Below are positions 17,839 to 26,189 of a stretch of 64,000 nucleotides of DNA, in pieces. The notes under the pieces were generated by a model, which was not told the origin of the DNA, ran no database searches, and saw nothing but the letters and a program-made list of their open reading frames with translations. The first letter of the stretch is position 1. Each line of letters opens with the position of its first letter. A program made the translations under genes and the position numbers. The DNA lies in contig CAYGUX010000013.1 in assembly GCA_964353175.1 (NCBI GenBank), positions 9,507 through 73,506 of the forward strand, read 5' to 3'. This stretch comes from JAIYCX01 sp964353175 (GTDB taxonomy: Bacteria; Bdellovibrionota_C; UBA2361; SZUA-149; DAOLCO01).

Positions 17839-18456
17839 ATGGGTAGAGAAGAACTCGAAATCATCGGCAAAGGCATTGTTAAACGTCGTACTAAAAGAGT
17901 TGTAGGACTTTTCATCGACGCTACAGGTTTAGATCGGGCAACAAGAAGACTTGAAAAGAAAGTAGATCTCTCAAGGCTTGTGACTGGTTTAACTCAAGGC
18001 TTGGAAACAGAAGTCTCCCGCTACTACTCACTAATCCCACATGAAGATGATTCTAGGCAACTCTCTTTTCTAGAAGCAGTTCAAAGGGCCGGAGTGGAAG
18101 TTATAACAAAAAGGCTACCGCCTAAGGGAGTTAAAAGGCAGGTATCAATTGATGTTCAAATTGCAACAGACCTCATGGACTATACCTACAAAAGATTTGC
18201 TAAACAAAGCGTACAATCACTTTCCGTAAACTCAGAAGAACAAGCGGCCACTACTTCTACACCTAGAAGCGAGGTAAAAAGAATCGCTATTATAGTATGC
18301 CCGAGTAGAGATCTAAATTATGCGCTGAACTCTGCATACATGCAGGGTACAGAGACTGTCTTAGCGGACTTTGGTTTATACGGACAAACTGATGGCTGGA
18401 AAGGAGTTGACCGTTGGGTTGATCTTTCTACTTCTGAAACCATCTGGCGGGATTAA
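17839..18456 (+). CDS. NYN-domain (LabA/DUF88-like) protein
   Basis: 205 aa. The start region VVGLFIDATGLDRATRRLEKK and the central KGVKRQVSIDVQIATDLMD are the two acidic blocks of NYN/PIN-like ribonuclease domains. The third block, normally SGDSDF, reads CPSRDLNYAL here, so one acidic residue is changed. A variable linker (about 130-150) separates the halves. Family members are cytoplasmic, often RNases or RNA-binding, but most are uncharacterised. A TATAAT hexamer at 17813-17818 lies upstream of the start and could be its -10 element. Confidence 0.7.
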   Translation: MGREELEIIGKGIVKRRTKRVVGLFIDATGLDRATRRLEKKVDLSRLVTGLTQGLETEVSRYYSLIPHEDDSRQLSFLEAVQRAGVEVITKRLPPKGVKRQVSIDVQIATDLMDYTYKRFAKQSVQSLSVNSEEQAATTSTPRSEVKRIAIIVCPSRDLNYALNSAYMQGTETVLADFGLYGQTDGWKGVDRWVDLSTSETIWRD

Positions 18457-18590
18457 TTTCATAACACTCTCCCCCGATATATTTATTGCAACGTTCTTAA
18501 TTATATTACGATAAATAATTACCCGCGATTTAGTTTGCAGGAATAATATCTAATATAACATCTAATACGTGTAATTTTTATTAAATCCGA

Positions 18591-19466
18591 ATGTACAGCC
18601 TACTTAGGTCCCATAATCCTGTTTTTGCCTGCCTCTTAGATGGCATTTTTCCACTTCGCTGCATCTACTGCACGAAATACATTAATACGAATCGAGCATT
18701 CAAAGACCAAAATTCCAAGAATCCATTCTTAATAGGCTTATCCAATAGAGAATATCTGGAAGATCGAATATTTTGTAAAGACTGTCTCTCAAGAATATAT
18801 ATCTCCAAAGTATGTCATTTGACTTCATTATGTAGCTGCTGCGGCAGCCCAATACCTGTTCATAGGACTTGTCCCTGCGTTTCGAAATTCCAAACCTATG
18901 AAAGTCGAATTAGGTTTAGAAGCTACTTTAATTATTCAGAGGAAATTAGGACTCTAATTTTTTTAATTAAATTCAACCCCAGCATAGATCTTTGCAATTG
19001 GTCTGCTCTACTTCTCTATTCTAACCTCTGCGAGCTATTTAAGGATAAGTCTGCTCCTAGTAAACTCTCCTGGGATTCCATTGCCTATGTCCCATCAAGA
19101 TTATCCAATATTAAAAAAAGAGGTGGCTATAGCACATTTTTAATTTGCAAACGCCTTGCTAGCTTATTAGGTGGACTCCCAATAATCACATTTCAAAACA
19201 ACACCCTAAACAGACAATCTAGTCTTAAAATACATCAACGCATCGAGCGGAAACTGGACTATCAACTAGTGCCTACTACAAGCACAAAAGCCACCAAAAA
19301 TTCTACGCTATTAATTGATGATATGCTAACTACAGGCTCTTCCTCCCACCAACTAGCCTTAAGGCTTTTAGATTTCGGCATCAAAAGAGTTGACATTCTA
19401 ACTCTTGCACGATCGATAGACTTTAGAAAAAACTTTTTAAAATATCTCGAAGCTTCAAAGGATTAA
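18591..19466 (+). CDS. comF: ComF family phosphoribosyltransferase-like protein
   Basis: 291 aa. The N-terminus has a Cys-rich zinc-ribbon-like part (RCIYC, FCKDC, CSCC, TCPC), and the C-terminus a type I phosphoribosyltransferase fold with the PRPP-binding loop LLIDDMLTTGSS and the preceding RLSNIKKRGGYSTFLICKRLA segment of ComF proteins. ComF helps internalised single-stranded DNA reach the recombination machinery in competent bacteria; in many species its role is unproven. It precedes the DsbA-like operon by about 60 bases. Confidence 0.88.
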   Translation: MYSLLRSHNPVFACLLDGIFPLRCIYCTKYINTNRAFKDQNSKNPFLIGLSNREYLEDRIFCKDCLSRIYISKVCHLTSLCSCCGSPIPVHRTCPCVSKFQTYESRIRFRSYFNYSEEIRTLIFLIKFNPSIDLCNWSALLLYSNLCELFKDKSAPSKLSWDSIAYVPSRLSNIKKRGGYSTFLICKRLASLLGGLPIITFQNNTLNRQSSLKIHQRIERKLDYQLVPTTSTKATKNSTLLIDDMLTTGSSSHQLALRLLDFGIKRVDILTLARSIDFRKNFLKYLEASKD

Positions 19467-19527
19467 TAAATACCTAATATTGCCGCAGGGGGTGCTAAAT
19501 CTTTTATAAAATGATACTAATTTTTGC

Positions 19528-20361
19528 ATGTATAAATTAGTCGAAATCATATTAATAGTAGCCCTATTCTCCTTAGTGTCCTGCAAGGACTCCTCTGAGG
19601 CTTATTCTGAGTTTGGCTCGCTAAATGATAGGGTCGCTTACTTAGAAAGTAAAATTAAGTCGCTCGATACAAGATATGAAATTTTAACTAGAAGGATACA
19701 ATCAAAAAATACAAACCATGATACCGGCACTGACTCAGGAGTGAAGACGCCAAAGGCCACGAATAAACGATCTCCTGTGAAAGAGGGCATCACTCTAAAA
19801 CTTGATAGAGACTTCTATGATGACGCATATATTGGCACGAGCTCGCCTAAGATAGTAGTTGTAATCTATAGTGACCTCAACTGCGCGAACTGCAAATCCT
19901 TTCTAAGCACTTTGATTCCTAGCCTAAGAGAAAATTACAAATCAAGCCTTAATGTGCAAGCAAGGCTCAGGGACTTCCCATTGGAGAAGTATCCCTTATC
20001 ATCTCATTACGCCCAAGCGACCCATTGTGTCGGTGAACAAGGACACTATTGGAATTTTGTAGAATTACTTTTAAAATCTAAGCCACAGTCTGATGATGAT
20101 ATTCTTAGACTAGCGAATAACCCTAAAGTAAACCTAAAAGATCTTCAGACACTCTCCCAATGCCTGAAATCTAGTAAATACGAGAAAGAGGTCACTAAAG
20201 ATAAAGAATCAGGAATTCACCTAGGAGTAGAAGGTGTCCCATCCGTATTTATCGGGAAAAAAGTTGGGGATGAAGAATTTAAAGGCGCAATTATCCGAGG
20301 CAGTCAGGATATTTCTATTATCCACAAGTACATTGAACTTTTAGAATCAGATGAAAAATGA
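19528..20361 (+). CDS. DsbA-like thioredoxin-fold lipoprotein
   Basis: 277 aa. Lipobox LVSC (Cys19), then a coiled coil (about 30-58) and a basic linker, then a DsbA-type thioredoxin domain: IVVVIYSDLNCANC with the redox pair Cys119-Cys122 and the cis-Pro loop GVEGVPSVFIG. It is expected to be anchored in the periplasm and to oxidise or reduce disulfides. The next gene but one is ccmH, so reduction of apocytochrome or heme-handling thiols is a plausible role. The stop overlaps the next start by 11 bases. Confidence 0.85.
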   Translation: MYKLVEIILIVALFSLVSCKDSSEAYSEFGSLNDRVAYLESKIKSLDTRYEILTRRIQSKNTNHDTGTDSGVKTPKATNKRSPVKEGITLKLDRDFYDDAYIGTSSPKIVVVIYSDLNCANCKSFLSTLIPSLRENYKSSLNVQARLRDFPLEKYPLSSHYAQATHCVGEQGHYWNFVELLLKSKPQSDDDILRLANNPKVNLKDLQTLSQCLKSSKYEKEVTKDKESGIHLGVEGVPSVFIGKKVGDEEFKGAIIRGSQDISIIHKYIELLESDEK

Positions 20362-21040
20362 TGCCCTCATAAATAATTGTCTAATACTGGATGACGACAA
20401 GAGCTTTAGGCAGATTTTAAAAATGAGATTAAATACAATCTCATATAAATTTCAGATTGTTGAAAAAGGCACAATTGAATCTGCGCTTGCATACTTAAAG
20501 GATAATACTCCAAAATTAGTTTTTTTAGATCAACACCTACCAGATGGAATGGGGCATGACCTATTAAAAAGTGGCGCCCTTGCAAACTCAATAGTGGTCT
20601 CTTTATCTTCCGATGATTCATCCGACTTGCCAGTAACCAATCTAAAAGATGGCGCTAAACTCTTTTTTCTAAAGTCAGAAGTTAGCCGGCCTTTTTTCTT
20701 TCCCATGATAGAAGCCCTCATTGCTAGAGATGAACTTGAACATACCAAAAGAAAAGAGGAAGATTCTTACAAACAAATTCAAACTGTAAAAACACTTATA
20801 CGTACACTTAAACACGAACTAAGTAATCCTCTGGGCGCAGTGATGGGTGGCTTATATCTAATTAAATCACCGAAAACTTCCGAAGAAGATAAAAACAGTG
20901 CCATTAAACTTCTAGAAGAGAGTTCGGCTAGGATCAAAACAGTTTTAGAAAAACTTGGTGACGCCCTTACATTAGACCAAGTTGAAAAGGGCCCTGATCT
21001 ACTATTTCACGTTCCTGGAGATAAAGAATGGAAAAAATAA
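20351..21040 (+). CDS. Receiver domain fused to a histidine-kinase DHp domain without ATPase domain
   Basis: 229 aa. Residues 8-125 are a response-regulator receiver (acid pocket DDD at 14-16, phospho-acceptor Asp60 in VFLDQHLPDG, Lys108 in FFLKSE). Residues 130-215 are a HisKA-type dimerisation helix pair with the H-box LKHELSNPLGAV (His155). No N, G1 or G2 box follows, and the protein ends after 15 further residues, so it cannot bind ATP like a kinase. It could act as a phosphotransfer intermediate or phosphatase, or as a binding partner. It sits between the DsbA-like gene and ccmH with overlaps on both sides, so its product is made together with theirs. Confidence 0.85.
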   Translation: MKNDALINNCLILDDDKSFRQILKMRLNTISYKFQIVEKGTIESALAYLKDNTPKLVFLDQHLPDGMGHDLLKSGALANSIVVSLSSDDSSDLPVTNLKDGAKLFFLKSEVSRPFFFPMIEALIARDELEHTKRKEEDSYKQIQTVKTLIRTLKHELSNPLGAVMGGLYLIKSPKTSEEDKNSAIKLLEESSARIKTVLEKLGDALTLDQVEKGPDLLFHVPGDKEWKK

Positions 21041-21516
21041 AAATCGGCTTAAAAGTAACTCTACTTATTCTAGTACTCCTAATCCACTCAACTACGGTGT
21101 TCGCGGAGCAAACCAAACAAGTTGAGATAGATGATGAAATCGTTTTTGACCTAGCGCAAGAGGTTGGTGAGGAGATAATGAGTCCCTTCTGCCCCGGAAG
21201 GACTCTCCAGTCCTGCCCAAGTGAGAATGCACGGCAACTAAAATTGGAAATAACTTCTCTACTAAAAATGGGGTATTCAAAGGATGCGGTAAAACGAAAG
21301 ATGTTAATAGATTATGGCGAAGAAATTAGCGGGCTTCCTGCTAACAATTCTTTTAAAAACGTTGCCTGGCTATCCCCTGCCCTATTTGGACTAATCGGCC
21401 TTATCATAGTATATCTTGGCCTACGTTTTATGAGAAATGAATCGACAGATTCCAATATTAAGCCCTCTAAAACAGACGAAGATTTACTAAAAATCGAGGA
21501 ACAATTAAGAAAATAA
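21028..21516 (+). CDS. ccmH: Cytochrome c maturation protein CcmH-like
   Basis: 162 aa. Sec signal (cleavage near VFA-EQ), then a CcmH/CycL domain: SPFCPGRTLQSCPS with Cys55 and Cys63, followed by ARQLKLEITSLLKMGYSKDAVKRKMLIDYGEEI. The two Cys are 8 apart rather than in the CPxC of proteobacterial CcmH; the SPFCPGRTL form is known from other lineages. One C-terminal membrane helix (about 113-133) and a charged tail follow. It handles apocytochrome or its CxxCH thiols before heme ligation. Other ccm genes are not in the window. Confidence 0.85.
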   Translation: MEKIKIGLKVTLLILVLLIHSTTVFAEQTKQVEIDDEIVFDLAQEVGEEIMSPFCPGRTLQSCPSENARQLKLEITSLLKMGYSKDAVKRKMLIDYGEEISGLPANNSFKNVAWLSPALFGLIGLIIVYLGLRFMRNESTDSNIKPSKTDEDLLKIEEQLRK

Positions 21517-21519
21517 ATC

Positions 21520-21954
21520 ATGACAACTCTAAGAGATAAAATAGCTTCAGACTTAAAAATCGCAATGAAAGCTAGAGAACAAGCTACCGTTACAAATTTA
21601 AGAGGTCTAACTGCCGCTATTAAGCAGTTTGAAGTAGATACTAGGACTGAAGCCTCAGAAGAGAAAATCCTATCTATAGTGCAAAAAGAAATTAAAATGC
21701 GTAGAGACGCACTGGGCTTCGCAATTGATCAAAATAGACCTGAACTTATAGCTCAGAATGAGTTTGAAATTTCCCTACTTCAAAAATACTTAGGGGAACA
21801 ATTAACTGAAGAAGAACTAAAAAGCCTAATTGAAGAAACTATTGCTGGAGGTGCGAATAACCTCGGAGCAATTATGGGCACTTTAAACAAGTCCCATAAA
21901 GGCAAGTTTGAGGGGAAGGTTGCTAGTGAATTAGCGAAAACTCTACTGGCTTAG
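21520..21954 (+). CDS. yqeY: GatB/YqeY domain protein
   Basis: 144 aa single-domain protein with MTTLRDKIASDLKIAMKAR, NLRGLTAAIK, EISLLQKYLGEQLTEEEL and GAIMGTLNKSHKGKFEGKVAS, the standard YqeY blocks. The domain is shared with the tail of the amidotransferase GatB and is thought to bind tRNA. It is 3 bases after ccmH and 3 before cysE. Confidence 0.95.
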   Translation: MTTLRDKIASDLKIAMKAREQATVTNLRGLTAAIKQFEVDTRTEASEEKILSIVQKEIKMRRDALGFAIDQNRPELIAQNEFEISLLQKYLGEQLTEEELKSLIEETIAGGANNLGAIMGTLNKSHKGKFEGKVASELAKTLLA

Positions 21955-21957
21955 AAC

Positions 21958-22770
21958 ATGTTGGACCTAAAAAATATATCTGAAAGTCTTTTTGAAGGGA
22001 GTCGAGCTTCGCTTAGAGAGAACAATACAAAAATTTGCTCTCTTAATCCTAAAGATTCAATAAAGGCGTGCAAGCTTTTATTAGAAGTTCTACTACCGGG
22101 GCGTTTTGGTTCTACAGATGAAACTGTAGCAGATAGTATATTTCAAAATGTTACTAAAGCTCATCGATTACTAGAGAAACAATTGTGCTTGGTGTTACCA
22201 ATAGAGACAGCATTGAATGTCTTGGAAGTTTTTTTTAATCAACTAAACTACCTTAGACAAATGATCGAGGAGGATATACATGCCTCTTTTATTGGTGATC
22301 CCGCGGCAAAAGATCATTGTGAAGTGCTACTAGCCTATCCAGGTCTTCTTGCAATTAGTTGCCATAGGTTGGCCCACTCACTCTATCAGTTAGAAGTCCC
22401 TTATATCCCAAGGATTCTAAATGAGTGGGCACATTCCAAAACAGGCATAGACATTCACCCAGGTGCTAAGATTGAAGCAGGAATATTTATCGATCATGGT
22501 ACAGGAGTGGTTATTGGTCAAACTTGTAAGATCGGCAAGAATGTTAAAATATACCAAGGCGTAACGCTCGGCGCAAAAAGTTTTGAGTTAGATGAGAATG
22601 GCAATCCGATTAAAAACGTTCAACGACATCCTACGGTTGAAGATAATGTAGTAATTTATGCCAACGCTACTATATTAGGTGGCAAGACCATCATCGGTAA
22701 AGGGGCTGTGGTTGGAGGGAATGTGTTTATTACTAAGAGTGTTGAGGCGGGTAGTAAGGTTAGTTTGTAA
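21958..22770 (+). CDS. cysE: Serine O-acetyltransferase
   Basis: 270 aa. An alpha-helical N-terminal region (about 1-150) is followed by a left-handed beta-helix of hexapeptide repeats: HSKTGIDIHPGAKI, IDHGTGVVIGQTCKIGKNVKIYQGVTLGAKSF, RHPTVEDNVVIYANATILGG. Active-site His residues are in IDHGTG and RHPT. It makes O-acetylserine for cysteine synthesis. The protein ends a few residues after VGGNVFITKSVEAGSKV, shorter than many homologues, but the fold is complete. Last gene of the coupled operon that begins at 19528. Confidence 0.93.
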   Translation: MLDLKNISESLFEGSRASLRENNTKICSLNPKDSIKACKLLLEVLLPGRFGSTDETVADSIFQNVTKAHRLLEKQLCLVLPIETALNVLEVFFNQLNYLRQMIEEDIHASFIGDPAAKDHCEVLLAYPGLLAISCHRLAHSLYQLEVPYIPRILNEWAHSKTGIDIHPGAKIEAGIFIDHGTGVVIGQTCKIGKNVKIYQGVTLGAKSFELDENGNPIKNVQRHPTVEDNVVIYANATILGGKTIIGKGAVVGGNVFITKSVEAGSKVSL

Positions 22771-22841
22771 TTGGATCATTTTGTAGATAGTAATTCTAAA
22801 ACCCTTCGATGCGCTCTCCCTTTGGTCGAGCTTACTCAGGG

Positions 22842-22944
22842 TGGGTCCATTCGACTCTAGTTGTAGATTCACGAACTCTTAGATAGATAGAATGGCTTGC
22901 CATGAGCGAGCCGGAGCGTAGCGACGGCGAGTCGAATGGACCCA
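22842..22944. repeat. 16-bp inverted repeat, one arm overlapping the tRNA-Ala 3' end
   Basis: TGGGTCCATTCGACTC (22842-22857) is the exact reverse complement of 22929-22944. The right arm contains the last 8 bases of the adjacent tRNA gene. The 71 bases between, and those before, are unusually GC-rich for this genome (for example GAGCCGGAGCGTAGCGACGG). It could be a REP-like element or a remnant of insertion at the tRNA end. Confidence 0.6.
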
Positions 22945-23009
22945 AGCGGGATCGAACCGCTGACCTCCACAATGCCATTGTGGCGCTCTCCCAGCTGAGC
23001 TATGGGCCC
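22937..23009 (-). tRNA. tRNA-Ala (GGC)
   Basis: Minus-strand cloverleaf: acceptor GGGCCCA/TGGGTCC (one G-T), anticodon stem CCACA/TGTGG with loop ATGGCAT (anticodon GGC), T loop TTCGATC. CCA is not encoded. It reads GCC/GCU codons and complements the TGC tRNA-Ala at 725. Confidence 0.96.
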
Positions 23010-23069
23010 TTATATCGCTAGATATCTCTGGGTTTTTACATTAAGCGCTGAAAAATTACAATCTTCTAC

Positions 23070-23801
23070 TTAAGATAGATAGCTTAAATACATAAAATAT
23101 TCTTGATTACCACTTTTTCTCCCCTTTAATTGGGATGGCACACGACCTTCAACCTGACACCTTAGGTCAGTAAAAAATATTTCTAACTCATCCATTACCC
23201 TTATACTATCGCTTTCATCTTTTACTATCCCACCTTTTCCAATCTCCTTAGAAGAAAGCTCAAACTGAGGTTTAATTAAAAGTAACAATTTCGCACCACT
23301 TTCAATACAAGGCAAAATAAATGGAACTACCTTTTTTAAACTAATAAAACTAACATCTACGACGATAATATTCGGTTTAATTTCAAGTGCAATCTCAGAA
23401 AGATCTTTTACATGAGTTTTTTCAAAGCACTTAACTCTTGGATCAATTCTAAGTTTATGCACGAGTTGGTTCGTACCTACATCTACTGCATAGACAAGCC
23501 TAGCTCCTTTCTGAAGAAGACAATCTGTAAATCCTCCAGTTGAAGCACCCACATCTAGTCCAATAAGACCTTCGACTGATATTTTAAAATGATCTAAAGC
23601 ACCTTCTAACTTATCCCCGCCTCTGCCCACATAGAGTGAGCCTTCGCCTTTTAGTCTTATTTCAGCATCTAATTTAATTTTGGTGCCAGCCTTTGTACAA
23701 GGCACATCATTGACGAGGACTTCTCCCGCCATGATACGAGCTTGAGCTTTTTGTCTGGTTTCTACTAGGCCTAGCTCTACTAATAACTGATCTAATCGCA
23801 T
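23070..23801 (-). CDS. tlyA: TlyA family rRNA (cytidine-2'-O)-methyltransferase / hemolysin A
   Basis: 243 aa. N-terminal S4 RNA-binding domain (MRLDQLLVELGLVETRQKA..IMAGEVLVND) followed by an FtsJ-like Rossmann methyltransferase: YVGRGGDKLEGAL, LDVGASTGGFTDCLL (SAM loop), VVDVSFISLKKV and KPQFE. Members 2'-O-methylate 16S/23S rRNA cytidines; the hemolysin name is historical. Sixteen bases downstream of the CtpA gene, so likely one transcript. Confidence 0.95.
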   Translation of the reverse strand: MRLDQLLVELGLVETRQKAQARIMAGEVLVNDVPCTKAGTKIKLDAEIRLKGEGSLYVGRGGDKLEGALDHFKISVEGLIGLDVGASTGGFTDCLLQKGARLVYAVDVGTNQLVHKLRIDPRVKCFEKTHVKDLSEIALEIKPNIIVVDVSFISLKKVVPFILPCIESGAKLLLLIKPQFELSSKEIGKGGIVKDESDSIRVMDELEIFFTDLRCQVEGRVPSQLKGRKSGNQEYFMYLSYLS

Positions 23802-23817
23802 TAAGAGCTAAAAAAAT

Positions 23818-25200
23818 TTAAGTATTTACTACTTCTTTCTTTGGCTCGCTACTAAAACGACTCCAAGTTTTAAGAAGCTTTAATGCTTCATCCAACTGCG
23901 AATCTAATTTTAATAATTCCTTTAAGTCCATGTCCATTAAACTTCTAATAGTAATTGGCTTAATATCATCTTCGTCGATGTCTAAAGCTTCTTTTAGATC
24001 TCCATCCTTTGAGTTACTATCAGGATGACTCGGATTCTTAATAGCTCCAGGAAGATCCTTCTCTTTTATCTGTAAATACTCCCCTTCCTTCTTCTCTCCA
24101 TCCTTAGTAAGAGGCTTTAACTCCACTTCGATATCAGGCTTAATCCCTTCAGCTTGAATCGACCTACCATTTTTAGTGTAGTACAAAGCTGTTGTAAGGC
24201 GTAAAGCATCACCACCTTCCATTGGAAGAACTGTCTGAACGCTACCTTTCCCAAAAGTCTGTTGGCCAAGGATTAAAGCTCTACCATGATCTTGCAAAGC
24301 TCCCGCTATAATCTCAGATGCTGAAGCGGAACCTTCATTCACTAACAAAACGATTGGATATTCAGGTTCATTACCATCGTCATGCGCGAAGTATTTTTGC
24401 TTTTGACTCTCAAGCCTACCTTCTGTGTAAACTACGACTCCATCTTTAAGAAATAGATCTGCAACTCTTATCGCTTGATTTAAAAGTCCACCAGGATTAT
24501 TTCGAACATCAATCACTAAGCCCTTCATATTATTCCCACCCAAACTTTCCAATGCCTTTTTAAATTCATCGGATGATCCGTCTTGAAACTGAGCTAGTCT
24601 TACATAACCATAACCTGGATCTAATATTCGAGACCTGACGCTTCTTACTTTAATAATATCTCTAACAATACTTATCGGTATTAAGCCTTTAGTTCCTTTT
24701 CTTTGAACATATATTTTAACTGGCGAACCCTTAGGTCCTTTCATTCTTTTTACGGCATCTTCTAAGGAGAGATTTTTAGTAAACTCATCCTCTATTTTCA
24801 TTATTTGGTCTCCAGCTTTAACCCCTGCTCTAAAAGCTGGCGAATCCTCTATAGGAGAAACTACAGTCAACAGACCATCCTTCATATTGATCTCAATTCC
24901 AAGACCACCAAATTCACCAGACGTCTCTTCTTTTAAAGATTTATAAGTTTGCGGATTTAAATAACTAGTATGAGGATCTAAGGTCATCAACATGCCTTTA
25001 ATCGCGCCCTCGACAAGTTGCGTCATGTTTACACCTTCAACATAATTCTTCTCAACTAAAGTAATTACATTGGCAAATGTTTTAAGTATTTCATACTGAT
25101 CGATATCATCAGCTTGAACGGCTTGAGCAATTCCAACTGCCTTGGGTGCGAGTAATGCCAAGGATAACAGGGAGAATAATAAGAATTTCTTTTTAAACAT
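23818..25200 (-). CDS. ctpA: C-terminal processing protease, S41 family
   Basis: 460 aa. Signal peptide or anchor (residues 5-25), helical N-terminal part, PDZ domain (about 95-170, FGGLGIEI to GDQIMKIED), then the S41 catalytic core: VIDVRNNPGG (229-238), SASASE (291-296) holding the nucleophile and Lys318 in TFGKGS. It is a periplasmic Ser-Lys protease that trims or degrades proteins from their C-termini. The charged C-terminal 100 residues are family-variable. Co-directional with tlyA. Confidence 0.96.
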   Translation of the reverse strand: MFKKKFLLFSLLSLALLAPKAVGIAQAVQADDIDQYEILKTFANVITLVEKNYVEGVNMTQLVEGAIKGMLMTLDPHTSYLNPQTYKSLKEETSGEFGGLGIEINMKDGLLTVVSPIEDSPAFRAGVKAGDQIMKIEDEFTKNLSLEDAVKRMKGPKGSPVKIYVQRKGTKGLIPISIVRDIIKVRSVRSRILDPGYGYVRLAQFQDGSSDEFKKALESLGGNNMKGLVIDVRNNPGGLLNQAIRVADLFLKDGVVVYTEGRLESQKQKYFAHDDGNEPEYPIVLLVNEGSASASEIIAGALQDHGRALILGQQTFGKGSVQTVLPMEGGDALRLTTALYYTKNGRSIQAEGIKPDIEVELKPLTKDGEKKEGEYLQIKEKDLPGAIKNPSHPDSNSKDGDLKEALDIDEDDIKPITIRSLMDMDLKELLKLDSQLDEALKLLKTWSRFSSEPKKEVVNT

Positions 25201-25287
25201 GAATTATCTTTTAATATTTTATATAAACTTTTAGATTACTTAATACAGAATAAGGTTTTATTATAGATGAATTTTTGGTGATTTTTT

Positions 25288-26148
25288 CTACTTTAACAAA
25301 CAAACACCCAGAATACTCAAAGCCACACCTATCCACTGAGGAATCCTAAGATTCTCCTTATACGCATAGATTCCGAATATTGCTCCAACTATTGGTGAGC
25401 AACCAGCTATGCCCGTTACGATACTAGGGTTACCTAATGAGAGGGCCTTATAAAAGCACAAAGACCCTACTAGTGCGAGGATGCCAGCCTTTACACCTAT
25501 CTTTAAGGTCTTTACACTTATATTCCTTAGATTCTTAGTATAATAAGAATGTAAGCTCGCACTTATAAATGTACCAAGCTGGGCACAGAACACAAACGGA
25601 ATAAATCCAAGTTTTTCATTAGGTAGCTGAACCAATGTAAAAAAGACTCCCCATAATAGGCACGCGCCAAGAGCGAGTAAGTTTGCCCTTCTATATATAA
25701 TATTATCTAATGGAGTCTGATGCTTGGACTTAAGTGGTCTGAATAAGGATAGAACAAAAACTCCAGAAGTAGTCAAAATAACCCCAAGCCAGTTGAACGG
25801 AGTTAAGGGAACGCCCCAAAGAAAATATGAAAGGATACATACAACCAATGGAAATGAATTTCCAATAGCAGTCACTATCCCAATTGGAGCTAGCACCATT
25901 GCCTGGCACAATAGAAAAAAGGGAATATATCCATAACAACCGAGCAATACACTACAAACCATCCAATAAGGAGATAAACCTTGAATGCTACATAAAAAAG
26001 GAATAAATAAGAATAAAAGCATAAAAGCTTGTCTCAACATGATTGCCCGAGGAGAGCCTACAGAAAGACTAGGCAGCTTCATAAACGCATTAGAAAGCCC
26101 CCATGAGGTAGCAGTGACTAGTGCTAAAAAAATATAAATATTATCCAA
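25288..26148 (-). CDS. EamA/DMT family transporter
   Basis: 286 aa, about ten hydrophobic helices arranged as two EamA halves (1-135 and 150-286), each ending in the typical GVILTTSGVFVL and GVALSILGVCLL segments. Inner-membrane carrier, probably exporting or importing small metabolites; substrate unknown. Own transcription unit, about 90 bases from the ctpA start. Confidence 0.88.
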   Translation of the reverse strand: MDNIYIFLALVTATSWGLSNAFMKLPSLSVGSPRAIMLRQAFMLLFLFIPFLCSIQGLSPYWMVCSVLLGCYGYIPFFLLCQAMVLAPIGIVTAIGNSFPLVVCILSYFLWGVPLTPFNWLGVILTTSGVFVLSLFRPLKSKHQTPLDNIIYRRANLLALGACLLWGVFFTLVQLPNEKLGFIPFVFCAQLGTFISASLHSYYTKNLRNISVKTLKIGVKAGILALVGSLCFYKALSLGNPSIVTGIAGCSPIVGAIFGIYAYKENLRIPQWIGVALSILGVCLLK

Positions 26149-26189
26149 TGTTTGTAGGCAAAAAATACGAGTAGAAAATCTTTATAGAT

